Shown in pieces: positions 43,155 to 50,995 of a DNA stretch of 64,000 nucleotides. Made by a program: the position numbers and the translations under genes. Where the stretch lies: positions 19,362-83,361 of the forward strand of contig JBBILQ010000003.1 of NCBI GenBank assembly GCA_037444845.1. The letters run 5' to 3'. The number at the start of each line of letters is the position of its first letter. Position 1 is the stretch's first letter. Under the pieces are notes generated by a model. The model worked only from the letters and a program-made list of their open reading frames with translations, ran no database searches and was not told where the DNA came from. Origin of the DNA: JARYMI01 sp037444845. Lineage in GTDB: Bacteria; Acidobacteriota; Aminicenantia; Aminicenantales; UBA8522.

Positions 43155-43184
43155 CTTGACAAAAATATACTCAAATTTTATACT
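43155..43184 (+). promoter_or_regulatory. dnaK promoter overlapped by an HspR (HAIR-like) operator
   Basis: TTGACA (43156-43161), 17-base spacer, TATACT (43179-43184). Overlapping the -35 is CTTGACA-N7-ACTCAAA (43155-43175), which matches 11 of 14 positions of the HspR-associated inverted repeat CTTGAGT-N7-ACTCAAG. An HspR-type gene is the third gene downstream, so autoregulated repression of the dnaK operon is expected. A CIRCE element was not seen. Confidence 0.75.
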
Positions 43185-43211
43185 ATAAGCTGACTAAATT
43201 AGGAGGTTAAC

Positions 43212-45140
43212 ATGGCTAAAATAATAGGTATTGACCTCGGCACAACTAATTCAGTTGTCGCCATCATGGAAGGCGATAAAGTGACTGTCATCCCTAACGA
43301 AGAGGGAGGAAGGACCACGCCCTCGGTTGTCGCTTTTACAGCCAAAGGCGAGAGGCTGGTCGGACAGGTCGCTAAAAGACAAAGGGTGACTAACCCCGAA
43401 AATACGATCTACTCTATAAAAAGATTCATGGGGAGACGGCATGAAGAGGTTGGCCAGGAAATCAAGCAAGTGCCGTTCAAGGTCACTCAGGCGCCCAACG
43501 GAGACGTGAGGGTCGAGGCTTCAGGAAAGCAGTACGCTCCTCCGGAAATTTCGGCGATGATCGTGCAAAAATTGAGAAAAGCGGCAGAGGACTATCTGGG
43601 TCACCAGGTCGAGAAAGCCGTGATTACTGTCCCGGCCTATTTCAATGACAGCCAGCGCAAGGCTACAAAGGACGCCGGCCGTATCGCCGGTCTTGATGTG
43701 GTCAGGATCATTAATGAGCCGACAGCAGCAGCTCTTGCCTACGGGATGGATAAAAAGAAGGATCAGACCATCGCGGTTTATGATTTTGGCGGCGGCACCT
43801 TTGATATATCAATCCTGGAGGTCGGTGAAGGAATCGTTGAAGTCAAGGCCACAAACGGCGACACTCACCTCGGCGGCGATGATATTGACCAGAGAGTTCA
43901 GGACTGGATTGTCGCAGAGTTTAAAAAAGAATCTGGAATAGACTTAACCAAGGACAGGATGGCCCTCCAAAGGCTTAAGGAAGCAGCGGAAAAGGCCAAG
44001 GTCGAGCTCTCCACAACCATGGAGACGGAGATCAACCTTCCCTTTATTACAGCCGATGCGTCTGGACCCAAGCATCTGTTGATGAAACTCACCCGGGCCA
44101 AGCTGGAGCAGCTCGTCGAGGACATCGTCCAGAGGTCGATCGGACCCTGCAAACAGGCTTTGGCAGATGCCAATTTTAAGCCGGAGGACATTGATGAAGT
44201 TATCCTGGTCGGCGGCCAGACCCGCATGCCCCGGATCCAACAACTGGTTAAGGATTTATTCGGAAAAGAACCGCACAAGGGAGTCAACCCCGACGAGGTT
44301 GTGGCTGTGGGCGCTGCTGTCCAAGGGGCCGTGCTGGCCGGAGACGTCAAGGACGTGTTGCTCTTAGACGTCACGCCTCTGACCCTGGGCATTGAGACCC
44401 TGGGCGGCGTTTTCACCAAGATGATTCTCCGGAACACGACCATCCCGACCAAGAAGACCGAAATTTTCTCGACAGCCTCGGACAACCAGCCCAGTGTCGA
44501 GATCCATGTTTTGCAAGGAGAAAGAGACCTTGCCGCTTATAACCGGACGTTGGGGCGATTCCACCTTGACGGGATTCCGCCGGCGCCGCGGGGCATTCCC
44601 AAAATCGAGGTCACGTTCGATATCGATGCCAACGGCATTCTTCACGTCTCTGCGAAGGATTTGGGCACCGGCAAACAGCAGGCCATCACCATCACAGGGC
44701 ACAGCGGGCTTGACGAAAAGGAGATCCAGAAAATGGTCAGCGATGCCGAGGCTCATGCCGATGAGGACAAACGCCGGAGAGAGGTTGTCGAAGCCAAGAA
44801 CCAAGCTGATCAATTGGTCTACAGCCTGGAAAAACTGCTCCAGGAAAACAAAGAAAACATCCCCGAGCAGGAAGCCGGCCGCATCCGGTCAGAGATCGAC
44901 AAAACCAAACGGGCAATGGAGAGCGATGACCTCAACCAAATCAGGAGTGCGATAGAGGCTCTCTCCCGGGCCTCTCACAAGCTGACCGAGATGATGTACC
45001 AACAGGCCGGGCAACAGCAAGCCTCAGCGGGGCATCAAACATATCAACAGGAGGAGCAAACTTCCAGTGAAGCTTCCGCAGGCAAAGCCGGAGAAGATGA
45101 AGTCATCGACGCAGAAGTTGTCGATGATGACAAAAAATAA
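43212..45140 (+). CDS. dnaK: Molecular chaperone DnaK (Hsp70)
   Basis: ATP-dependent chaperone of 642 residues. The N-terminal GIDLGTTNSVVA, the YDFGGGTFDIS phosphate loop, the third signature ILVGGQTRMPRIQ and the substrate-binding domain beginning DVTPLTLGIETLGG are all present. The lid ends in an acidic DEVIDAEVVDDDK tail. The ATG has TTAGGAGGT upstream. It is the first gene of dnaK-dnaJ-hspR; grpE is missing here and must lie elsewhere. Confidence 0.98.
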   Translation: MAKIIGIDLGTTNSVVAIMEGDKVTVIPNEEGGRTTPSVVAFTAKGERLVGQVAKRQRVTNPENTIYSIKRFMGRRHEEVGQEIKQVPFKVTQAPNGDVRVEASGKQYAPPEISAMIVQKLRKAAEDYLGHQVEKAVITVPAYFNDSQRKATKDAGRIAGLDVVRIINEPTAAALAYGMDKKKDQTIAVYDFGGGTFDISILEVGEGIVEVKATNGDTHLGGDDIDQRVQDWIVAEFKKESGIDLTKDRMALQRLKEAAEKAKVELSTTMETEINLPFITADASGPKHLLMKLTRAKLEQLVEDIVQRSIGPCKQALADANFKPEDIDEVILVGGQTRMPRIQQLVKDLFGKEPHKGVNPDEVVAVGAAVQGAVLAGDVKDVLLLDVTPLTLGIETLGGVFTKMILRNTTIPTKKTEIFSTASDNQPSVEIHVLQGERDLAAYNRTLGRFHLDGIPPAPRGIPKIEVTFDIDANGILHVSAKDLGTGKQQAITITGHSGLDEKEIQKMVSDAEAHADEDKRRREVVEAKNQADQLVYSLEKLLQENKENIPEQEAGRIRSEIDKTKRAMESDDLNQIRSAIEALSRASHKLTEMMYQQAGQQQASAGHQTYQQEEQTSSEASAGKAGEDEVIDAEVVDDDKK

Positions 45141-45167
45141 AGCTTCAAAGGTGAAGCTGAGCGAAGG

Positions 45168-46271
45168 ATGGAAAAAGATTATTATCGAACCCTGGGAGTG
45201 GAAAGGAAAGCTTCGGCAGCAGAGATCAAGAAGGCCTACCGTAAGCTGGCCAGGAAATATCACCCGGACTTGAATCCGGGAGATAAGGCCGCTGAGGCCA
45301 GGTTCAAAGAGATTCAAGAAGCCTACGCGGTCCTTACCGACCCGAAAAAGAGGAGTCAGTACGACCAGTTCGGGTTTGTCGGCGAAGGAGCACCTGGGGG
45401 AAGCGGGCGTCCCTACAGCTCGGGTTTTGAGGGCTTTGATTTTTCAGGCTACGGGACCTCCTCTTTCTCGGATTTCTTTGAAAGCCTGTTCGGCGGAGCC
45501 GCGCGGGCAACCAGGGTTGAGCCGGAGAAGGGAGAAGACCTGCATTACTCTATGAGAATAGGGTTCGAAGACGCCATCACCGGTCTTCAAACGCGCATCC
45601 AGCTTTCGCGTCTTGTCGCATGCACCCAATGTCAGGGCCGCGGTTTTAGGTCATCTTCCGGCCAGCGAGCCTGTCCATCCTGCGGAGGAACAGGCCGTGC
45701 TCAGGTCCAGCGAGGGTTCATGAGGTTTTCGACGGACTGCCCGGCCTGCCGGGGCCGGGGCGGAATTCAAGGCGAAGAATGCCTGGTTTGCCACGGCCAA
45801 GGACTGGTTCAGAAAACAGAATTCATCAATGTTAAGATACCGGCTGGAGTGGACACCGGTTCGAAAGTTCGCGTGCCCGGAAAAGGGCACGTCGGCCGCA
45901 ACGGAGGCCCGCCTGGGGATCTGTTCATCTCGATAGACGTCAGTCCGCATCCTCTTTTCCGGAGAGAGGGCCCGAACATCTATCTCAAGCTGCCGATCAC
46001 TGTGCCGGAGGCTACGCTGGGAGCCAAGATCGATGTTCCGACTCTTTACGGCAAGAGAATGATCAAGATTCCGCCCGGCACCAAGTCCGGCCAGAAATTC
46101 AGGTTAAAGGAAATGGGGGCTCCCGTCCCTGGCCGCCGGGCAAGGGGCGACCAGTTCGTCGAGGTGTTGATTGTTCCTCCTCCTTTTGAGGACCAGAAGA
46201 TCAGAGAGTTGATGAAGGAGCTGGAGCGTATTTCGGGTGAGAATCCGAGAAAAAAAATGGGGATCCACTGA
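45168..46271 (+). CDS. dnaJ: Co-chaperone DnaJ
   Basis: Hsp40 partner that stimulates DnaK ATPase. In 367 residues: J-domain with the HPD motif (KYHPDLNPGD), a Gly/Phe linker (APGGSGRPYSSGFEGFD), and four zinc-binding CxxCxGxG-type repeats (CTQCQGRG, CPSCGGTG, CPACRGRG, CVCHGQG-like CLVCHGQG). The C-terminal substrate-binding domains follow, with DLFISIDVSPHPLFRREG. It is a full-length type I DnaJ, 27 bases after dnaK. Confidence 0.95.
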   Translation: MEKDYYRTLGVERKASAAEIKKAYRKLARKYHPDLNPGDKAAEARFKEIQEAYAVLTDPKKRSQYDQFGFVGEGAPGGSGRPYSSGFEGFDFSGYGTSSFSDFFESLFGGAARATRVEPEKGEDLHYSMRIGFEDAITGLQTRIQLSRLVACTQCQGRGFRSSSGQRACPSCGGTGRAQVQRGFMRFSTDCPACRGRGGIQGEECLVCHGQGLVQKTEFINVKIPAGVDTGSKVRVPGKGHVGRNGGPPGDLFISIDVSPHPLFRREGPNIYLKLPITVPEATLGAKIDVPTLYGKRMIKIPPGTKSGQKFRLKEMGAPVPGRRARGDQFVEVLIVPPPFEDQKIRELMKELERISGENPRKKMGIH

Positions 46272-46273
46272 CA

Positions 46274-46684
46274 ATGGGAAGAAAAAAACAGGCAAAAAAA
46301 GCGACAAAAACATATTATCATATAAGCAGCGTGTCCCAGATGTATAACCTCCATCCCCAGACGCTCCGCCTTTACGAACGAGAAGGGCTGCTTAAGCCCT
46401 CACGCAGCGAGGGAAACACGCGGCTCTACACCGATGAAGACCTCAAGCAGTTGGAGCTGATTCTGAACCTCATCCGCGACCTCGGAGTGAACCTTGCCGG
46501 AGTCGAGGTCATACTCAACATGCGCCAGAAAATGCAACAGATGGAAGCTGAAGTAAATGAGCTGCTTGAGTACATCAAGGCGGAGTATTTCAAAGGGAAA
46601 GAAGGAGAATTCGGGGCAAGGAAGTGGGGGCTGGTCCAGGTCAGCCAGACGAAGATCGTCAAGCGTGAAGAATCTCAGGACTGA
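46274..46684 (+). CDS. hspR: MerR-family heat-shock repressor HspR
   Basis: A 136-residue DNA-binding protein. The MerR-type winged helix is visible in YHISSVSQMYNLHPQTLRLYEREGLL (quoted partly as LHPQTLRLYEREGL) followed by SRSEGNTRLYTDEDLKQLE, and a short helical coil replaces the metal-sensing domain of MerR. This shape and its place directly behind dnaJ identify HspR, which represses dnaK operons by binding HAIR repeats with DnaK as co-repressor in actinobacteria. A matching operator lies at the dnaK promoter. It starts three bases after dnaJ. Confidence 0.88.
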   Translation: MGRKKQAKKATKTYYHISSVSQMYNLHPQTLRLYEREGLLKPSRSEGNTRLYTDEDLKQLELILNLIRDLGVNLAGVEVILNMRQKMQQMEAEVNELLEYIKAEYFKGKEGEFGARKWGLVQVSQTKIVKREESQD

Positions 46685-46687
46685 GGG

Positions 46688-47530
46688 ATGAGCTACGAGG
46701 ACTTCCTTGATTCGAAGAATCTCAAGCTTTACATGAGCCAAATTGCCAGGTTTCCCGTGTACACGGAGGAAGAGGAAAAAGAGCTGGGCCGGAAGATACA
46801 GCAAGGAGACAAAGTCGCCCTCGAGAGGTTGATCGAAGCCAACCTCCGGTTTGTCGTATCCTATGTCAAGAAGTACAGAGGCATGGGGTTGAGCATGCTT
46901 GACCTAATCAATGAAGGCAACCTTGGCCTGATGGAAGCCGCGAAAAGATACGACCACCGCCGAAACGTCAGGTTTATCTCCTATGCGGTCTGGTGGATAA
47001 GACAGGCTGTTGTCCATGCCCTAACCCACTCAGCTCGAATGTGCAACCTTCCCCAGAAGCTTTCCGACCAGATTACCCAGATGAAAAAGAAGGTGGCTCA
47101 GCTCAAAACTGATCTGGGTCGGGAGCCGACGAGAGAGGAAGTCGCCCGGAGCATGGGCATAAGCGAGGGCGACGTGGAAGACCTGGAAATCCTTGCCGAG
47201 AGGGATGTGTCTCTGAGCGACAAGCTGGCGTCAAGCGAGCTCGACGTGGAGGGCAAAATCGAGGACAGCGCCTCTCCGCCGGTCGAATACCAGATTGTCA
47301 AGTCCTCTATCGAGCAGCAGATCCGCGATCTCCTGGGAGAGCTGGATGATAAAGAGGCTCTTGTGCTAAAATTAAGATTCGGGCTGGATGATGACCAGCC
47401 GCAAACGCTTCAGGAGATCGGAGATAAATTGAACCTGACCAGGGAAAGAATCCGGCAGATCGAGCAGAAGGCCATGCGGAAGCTGTCGCGGTCTCACCAG
47501 CTCCAGCAATTAAGAGGGTATTTGAACTGA
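46688..47530 (+). CDS. RNA polymerase sigma factor of the RpoD/SigA family (group 2)
   Basis: A 280-residue sigma-70 family factor. Region 1.2 starts with LKLYMSQIARFPVYT, region 2 has LIEANLRFVVSYVKKYRG and LDLINEGNLGLMEAAKRYDH (the polymerase-binding signature), region 2.4 has FISYAVWWIRQAVVHAL and region 4.2 ends with TRERIRQIEQKAMRKL. It lacks the long region 1.1 of the primary sigma factor. Placed just behind hspR, it is likely a stress-linked alternative factor. Its stop overlaps the next start by one base (TGATG). Confidence 0.93.
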   Translation: MSYEDFLDSKNLKLYMSQIARFPVYTEEEEKELGRKIQQGDKVALERLIEANLRFVVSYVKKYRGMGLSMLDLINEGNLGLMEAAKRYDHRRNVRFISYAVWWIRQAVVHALTHSARMCNLPQKLSDQITQMKKKVAQLKTDLGREPTREEVARSMGISEGDVEDLEILAERDVSLSDKLASSELDVEGKIEDSASPPVEYQIVKSSIEQQIRDLLGELDDKEALVLKLRFGLDDDQPQTLQEIGDKLNLTRERIRQIEQKAMRKLSRSHQLQQLRGYLN

Positions 47531-48273
47531 TGGATGAAAAGGTGTGTCCTGAGTGCGAGGGGACAGGATGGGTGCTGGTTGATGCCGGGGGCCGGCACGT
47601 GGCCCGGAGGTGCGCCTGTTTTCACGAGCGCAGGGTTCAGACGCTCTGGGAGCAGGCCCGAATACCGAGACGATACCAGAACTGCTCGCTCCAGAATTTC
47701 GAGGTCCACAATGACTCTCACCGGGACGCCCTGAAAATCTCGAGACAATTCGTCAAGAACTACCCCGCCCAGGAAGTCGGCCTGCTTTTTATCGGGCCCT
47801 GCGGAGTGGGGAAGACGCACTTAGCCGTGGCCATCATCAGGGAGCTTATCGAGAAGAAAAATGCGCCCTGCTCGTTTTATGATTTCCGCGAGCTCATCCG
47901 CGACATCCAGAGCACGTTCACGCCGGACTCAAACCTCACCGAATCTGAGGTCCTGGCGCCCGTGTTCGAGCATGAGGTGCTCGTGCTGGACGAGCTGGGC
48001 GCGAAGCGCACGACAGCCTGGGTCGAGGAGACAGTCTTCTACATCATCAACCAGCGTTACAATCAGAAAAAATTGACCATTTTTACCTCGAATTATCTCG
48101 ACACCGAAGAGGAAGAAGACACGCGCGACTCGTTCTATAAGAAAAGCGGGGACACGCTTGTCGACAGGATCGGCGTGCGGCTGAGGTCCAGGCTCTACGA
48201 GATGTGCAAGATCGTCGAGATGTGGGGAGACGACTACCGCAAGATCGCCAAGCAGGCCGGCTACCGCTTCTGA
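47530..48273 (+). CDS. DnaC/IstB-like AAA+ ATPase with an N-terminal zinc-finger
   Basis: A 247-residue ATPase related to helicase loaders. Its start has a Cys pair motif (CPECEGTG, then RRCACFHERR) that suggests a small zinc ribbon. The AAA+ part has Walker A GPCGVGKTH, Walker B VLVLDELGAKR and the sensor TIFTSNYLDT. DnaC, IstB and primosomal DnaI share this build; no transposase is near, so an IS21-type IstB is unlikely. Its position after a sigma factor in the chaperone operon is unusual. It is the last gene before the assembly gap. Confidence 0.85.
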   Translation: MDEKVCPECEGTGWVLVDAGGRHVARRCACFHERRVQTLWEQARIPRRYQNCSLQNFEVHNDSHRDALKISRQFVKNYPAQEVGLLFIGPCGVGKTHLAVAIIRELIEKKNAPCSFYDFRELIRDIQSTFTPDSNLTESEVLAPVFEHEVLVLDELGAKRTTAWVEETVFYIINQRYNQKKLTIFTSNYLDTEEEEDTRDSFYKKSGDTLVDRIGVRLRSRLYEMCKIVEMWGDDYRKIAKQAGYRF

Positions 48274-48411
48274 CGCCATTTCCTTCGGCTTCGCCGTCCC
48301 ATTCTCTATTGCAAAAACCGGAAGTCCATGCAATCACAGCGATCAAACCTACCCCTTTGCGGCTTCAAGAAGAACCCCTGCGGTTGAAATTCACCCCTTT
48401 TTCGTGCTAAA

Positions 48412-48511
48412 NNNNNNNNNNNNNNNNNNNNNNNNNNNNNNNNNNNNNNNNNNNNNNNNNNNNNNNNNNNNNNNNNNNNNNNNNNNNNNNNNNNNNNNNN
48501 NNNNNNNNNNN
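48412..48511. other. Assembly gap (100 N)
   Basis: A run of exactly 100 N, the placeholder length often used for a gap of unknown size. It hides the 5' half of the tRNA and the first part of the group I intron. The 138 bases before it (48274-48411) contain no part of a tRNA that would pair with the 3' half. Confidence 0.99.
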
Positions 48512-48684
48512 AATGGTAACCCTGAGCCAAGCCCGGAGCCTTTAGGGCTCTGGGAAGGTGCAGAGACTAGGGCTTCCGCCCGTACTCCGGAGCTATTCCG
48601 GGGGAAGCGCCCGACACCCTACCGTCAGGTCACTGACGCGGGTGAAGAGATAGTCCAAGCCCAGGAGAAATTCTGGGGCTCTTG
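48512..48684 (+). ncRNA. Group I self-splicing intron, 3' part
   Basis: The conserved core is present in order. Q-like TGAGCCAAGCCC (48523-48534) with P6 hairpin CCCGGAGCC/GGCTCTGGG (about 48532-48554); R as GTGCAGAGACTA (48558-48569); S as AAGAGATAGTCC (48645-48656), whose TAGT pairs with ACTA of R to form P7. P8 is CACCC/GGGTG (48615-48619 with 48640-48644), capped by CGTCAG-GTCA-CTGACG. P9 is CCCAGGA-GAAA-TTCTGGG (48660-48677) with a GNRA tetraloop. An extra hairpin GGGCTTCC...GGAAGCGCCC (48570-48612) sits between R and P8. The terminal G is at 48684. P1-P3 and the 5' splice site are in the gap. No homing-endonuclease frame is seen. Confidence 0.92.
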
Positions 48685-48725
48685 TAACCACTAGGTTGCA
48701 GGTTCGAGTCCTGCCCGCGGAGCCA
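48685..48725 (+). tRNA. tRNA-Asn(GTT), 3' half only (split by the intron)
   Basis: Reads TAA (end of anticodon loop), CCACT (anticodon stem, 48688-48692), AGGTT (variable loop), GCAGG-TTCGAGT-CCTGC (T arm, 48698-48714), CCGCGGA (acceptor, 48715-48721), discriminator G and encoded CCA. The acceptor implies a 5' strand TCCGCGG. Together with discriminator G this is typical of bacterial tRNA-Asn. A 5' exon ending CTGT would restore the loop CTGTTAA, placing the intron between U35 and U36. The 5' half lies in the gap, so the isotype is inference; Thr(TGT) is a less likely reading. Confidence 0.8.
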
Positions 48726-49276
48726 TTCTTAACAATACGAACCGGGGATTTTCGGAAAGAATGAGGAAGTTCCCTTTTCTTTTTTATCCCCACCCGACCC
48801 AAGCCCTGAAGGAAGAAGATTGACCTCCTCCTCTTCCTTCGGAAGGTCATCAAATGACTCAAGAATAGATGAATTGCGGAAGCGCCTTTCGCGGAACCCA
48901 TGCTGGCAAGTTTTTGGGAGGTAGCTCACTCATAGACAGTCTGTTTTTTTCTTTTTGTTGACCCGTTCGAGTGATTGTCTTTAGGCCAGCTTTCTCGACT
49001 TGCCCTTTCGAGCTTGCTTGACTTTGCAGCCTGAAGAGTTGCCAGGGACAAACGGAGACGGACATGGCGCCGGCAAAGCTTTAGGGACGCTTAAAAAGCC
49101 CCAAAATTTCAGGGGGTTTTGCTACTGAGTCGATAGAAGATTGTAATATCAAGATAAAACAGAAAATGAAGATTCAACAGGGGAAAAAGGGAGGAGTGTC
49201 GACATTGTTTTCTGCTGCCCAGGTAGCCGGCGGATAGACCGTGACTGTCCTCTGGAAGGGAGCTTCATCGTAATGC
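48726..49276. other. Intergenic stretch without a supported gene
   Basis: About 550 bases. One inverted repeat GAAGGAAGA/TCTTCCTTC (48808-48816 with 48832-48840) without a T-run is visible, and a terminator-like hairpin lies near 49093. A minus-strand frame through the tRNA is a translation artefact. No protein gene, IS or known RNA was recognised. Confidence 0.5.
49093..49120 (+). terminator. Weak terminator-like hairpin
   Basis: AAAAAGCCCC (49093-49102), nine-base loop, GGGGGTTTT (49112-49120). The A/T arms make it potentially bidirectional. It could end the tRNA transcript, although it is about 370 bases downstream of it. Confidence 0.4.
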
Positions 49277-49307
49277 TTGACAAGCGGTCCAGGCCATGAT
49301 GTATAAA
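49277..49307 (+). promoter_or_regulatory. Possible promoter of the small lipoprotein gene
   Basis: TTGACA (49277-49282) and TATAAA (49302-49307) separated by 19 bases, longer than the optimum. It lies about 35 bases before the ATG at 49341. Confidence 0.4.
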
Positions 49308-49340
49308 AAGAAAAAGGGCTATTCCCTGGAAGGAGAAATC

Positions 49341-49646
49341 ATGAAAAAGCTCGCTTCGTTAGGTTTGGCGCTTTTTTTGATTCTGGCGCTCTCAACCTGC
49401 GCTCCGGGACGCAACGTTGCGGAAAAAACGCCAAACCCGGACGGAAAAATCGCCGGTTTCTGGAGAGGCCTGTGGCACGGCCTGATTTCGCCCATCACCT
49501 TCATCATTTCTCTTTTCACTCAGAATGTCCGGTTTTACGAAGTCCATAACAACGGCGGCTGGTACAACTTCGGCTTCGTCCTCGGTGCCGGGCTGTTCCT
49601 CCAGGGCGGCATCCTGGGCTCTCGGAAGGCCCGCCGGAAGAGATAA
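49341..49646 (+). CDS. Small lipoprotein of unknown function
   Basis: A 101-residue protein: signal peptide MKKLASLGLALFLILAL with lipobox LSTC, then a short polar part and the segment GFWRGLWHGLISPITFIISLF, which is amphipathic to hydrophobic. It ends with a Gly-rich GFVLGAGLFLQGG stretch and a basic tail. The FWRGLWHGLISPI pattern recurs in small uncharacterised envelope proteins of many bacteria. The ATG has AGGAGA upstream. It precedes the phosphate genes by 245 bases and may be unrelated to them. Confidence 0.7.
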   Translation: MKKLASLGLALFLILALSTCAPGRNVAEKTPNPDGKIAGFWRGLWHGLISPITFIISLFTQNVRFYEVHNNGGWYNFGFVLGAGLFLQGGILGSRKARRKR

Positions 49647-49890
49647 GGCTTTCTGAGAAGCCCAGCAGCTTTCTGCGTTGGTTTTCAGGACTGAAACTGC
49701 CGAAAAATTAACCCTTTCTTCATCCCATCTTTATTAAATCTTAACACTTTGATTCTATCCTAAACTCTGGTTTTTCTGCTTTCTCTACCCGCCTCTTTCG
49801 GGCCTGAGAGGGCCGGAAGGAAGGGCGCGCCTGGCGGGCGGAAGATGAGGCAGATGAGTCAGGATGAATGTTGAGGAGGTATAAACTCTC

Positions 49891-50964
49891 ATGAGCATTG
49901 ACCCGCTGAAGAAAATTTTGGTGTTTCTTTTTTTCATTCTGTTAGCCCTGACAACAGCAAGGTTGGGGATGGCCCAGCAGACTTTCACGACGACGATCTA
50001 TTTCGACTATGCGACTTTTCTCACTAAGGAGGGGCCAATCACTTCCGCTGCCAGAAACAATTTCTTCGCCTTCCGCAGGGCTTACTTCACTTACGAGAAC
50101 AGGATTGGCGAGCGGCTGAGGTTCCGCTTTCGCTACGATGCTGACAACGTATCTAATATCACGGCCGTTGATTTTAAGAAGCAATCGACATCGAGAGACG
50201 GAAAACTCCGTCCGTACATGAAGCATCTCTATTTCGAGTTGGCCGATTTTCTGATCAAGAACACCAGACTTCGCGTCGGCATGGCAGATACGCTGACCTG
50301 GAAACCCGCTGAGGACAAGTGGAACTACCGGAGTGTGGCCAAAACGCTCGTCGACATCTTCCGGGATGTGACTGGAGAATCCATCGACGCCACCAGCGCT
50401 GACCTGGGAATTTGGTATGCCGGGGCTCTTAACAAATATGCCCGCTGGGCCTTCATGATCAGCAATGGTTCTCACTATACTCGTATCGAGGACGACAAAT
50501 ACAAGAAGCTCATGGGACAGTTGCACCTTGTCCCCATCGCTGGACTTTCCCTCATCGGCTACATCGATTACGAAAAACAGGACGCCACCGCTTCCGCCTA
50601 CACGTACAAGCTGGAGGGGTATTTTGAAATGGTAAAAAACCTGTCCGTGGGAGCTGAATACTTCGTTTACGACAACGACCTCAAAATGACGCAGACGGAG
50701 GAGAAGTACAACGTCTCTGGATTCTCCGTTTTTGGAAACTACATCGTGAGCCGGGATATCCTGGCCCTCTTCGCTCGCTACGACAATTATGAGCCTAACA
50801 ACAGGGTCGGCAACGACAAAGTCAACCTGGTTATCGCCGGCGTAGATTGGGCGCCCTGGGGCACCACGGTCAAGTTGCAGCCCAATGTCTGGTTTTACGA
50901 TTATGAAGACAGCGCCAAAAAAAACGACGTGGTCTTTCAATTTACGTTTTTCCTGTCATTCTGA
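49891..50964 (+). CDS. Outer-membrane porin, probably phosphate-related
   Basis: A 357-residue protein with a signal peptide (about 1-29) and beta-strands throughout, ending in FQFTFFLSF. Strand pairs such as RRAYFTYENRIGERLRFRFRYD and LYFELADFLIKNTRLRVGM (first and second cited as separate pieces) resemble OprP/OprO-like and FmdC-type porins. It lies 31 bases before pstS on the same strand, which suggests that it carries phosphate across the outer membrane. The 244-base region upstream contains TTAAC-like repeats (49708, 49741) but no Pho box that I would call. The ATG has GAGGAGG upstream. Confidence 0.75.
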   Translation: MSIDPLKKILVFLFFILLALTTARLGMAQQTFTTTIYFDYATFLTKEGPITSAARNNFFAFRRAYFTYENRIGERLRFRFRYDADNVSNITAVDFKKQSTSRDGKLRPYMKHLYFELADFLIKNTRLRVGMADTLTWKPAEDKWNYRSVAKTLVDIFRDVTGESIDATSADLGIWYAGALNKYARWAFMISNGSHYTRIEDDKYKKLMGQLHLVPIAGLSLIGYIDYEKQDATASAYTYKLEGYFEMVKNLSVGAEYFVYDNDLKMTQTEEKYNVSGFSVFGNYIVSRDILALFARYDNYEPNNRVGNDKVNLVIAGVDWAPWGTTVKLQPNVWFYDYEDSAKKNDVVFQFTFFLSF

Positions 50965-50995
50965 TGCATGAAAGATGAAAAAAGGAGGAATAAGA

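Noticed and set aside
43107..43211. CIRCE element before dnaK
   Set aside because: No TTAGCACTC/GAGTGCTAA repeat is present; the HAIR-like repeat explains the regulation better.
47530..48273. IstB of an IS21-type insertion sequence
   Set aside because: There is no IstA transposase or terminal inverted repeat, and the gene is coupled to a sigma factor.
48678..48692. Reading the exon as tRNA-Thr(TGT) from CTTGTAA-CCACT
   Set aside because: It would require the intron to end inside the anticodon stem, and the acceptor CCGCGGA with discriminator G fits Asn better than Thr.
48593..48901. Minus-strand frame of 102 codons crossing the tRNA and intron
   Set aside because: It is the reverse translation of a tRNA 3' half and intron; such frames with GSAGRTRTCN-type sequence are a known annotation artefact.
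49680..49890. Pho box before the porin gene
   Set aside because: TTAAC-like words occur, but their spacing is irregular and does not form the 11-base repeats expected for PhoB.
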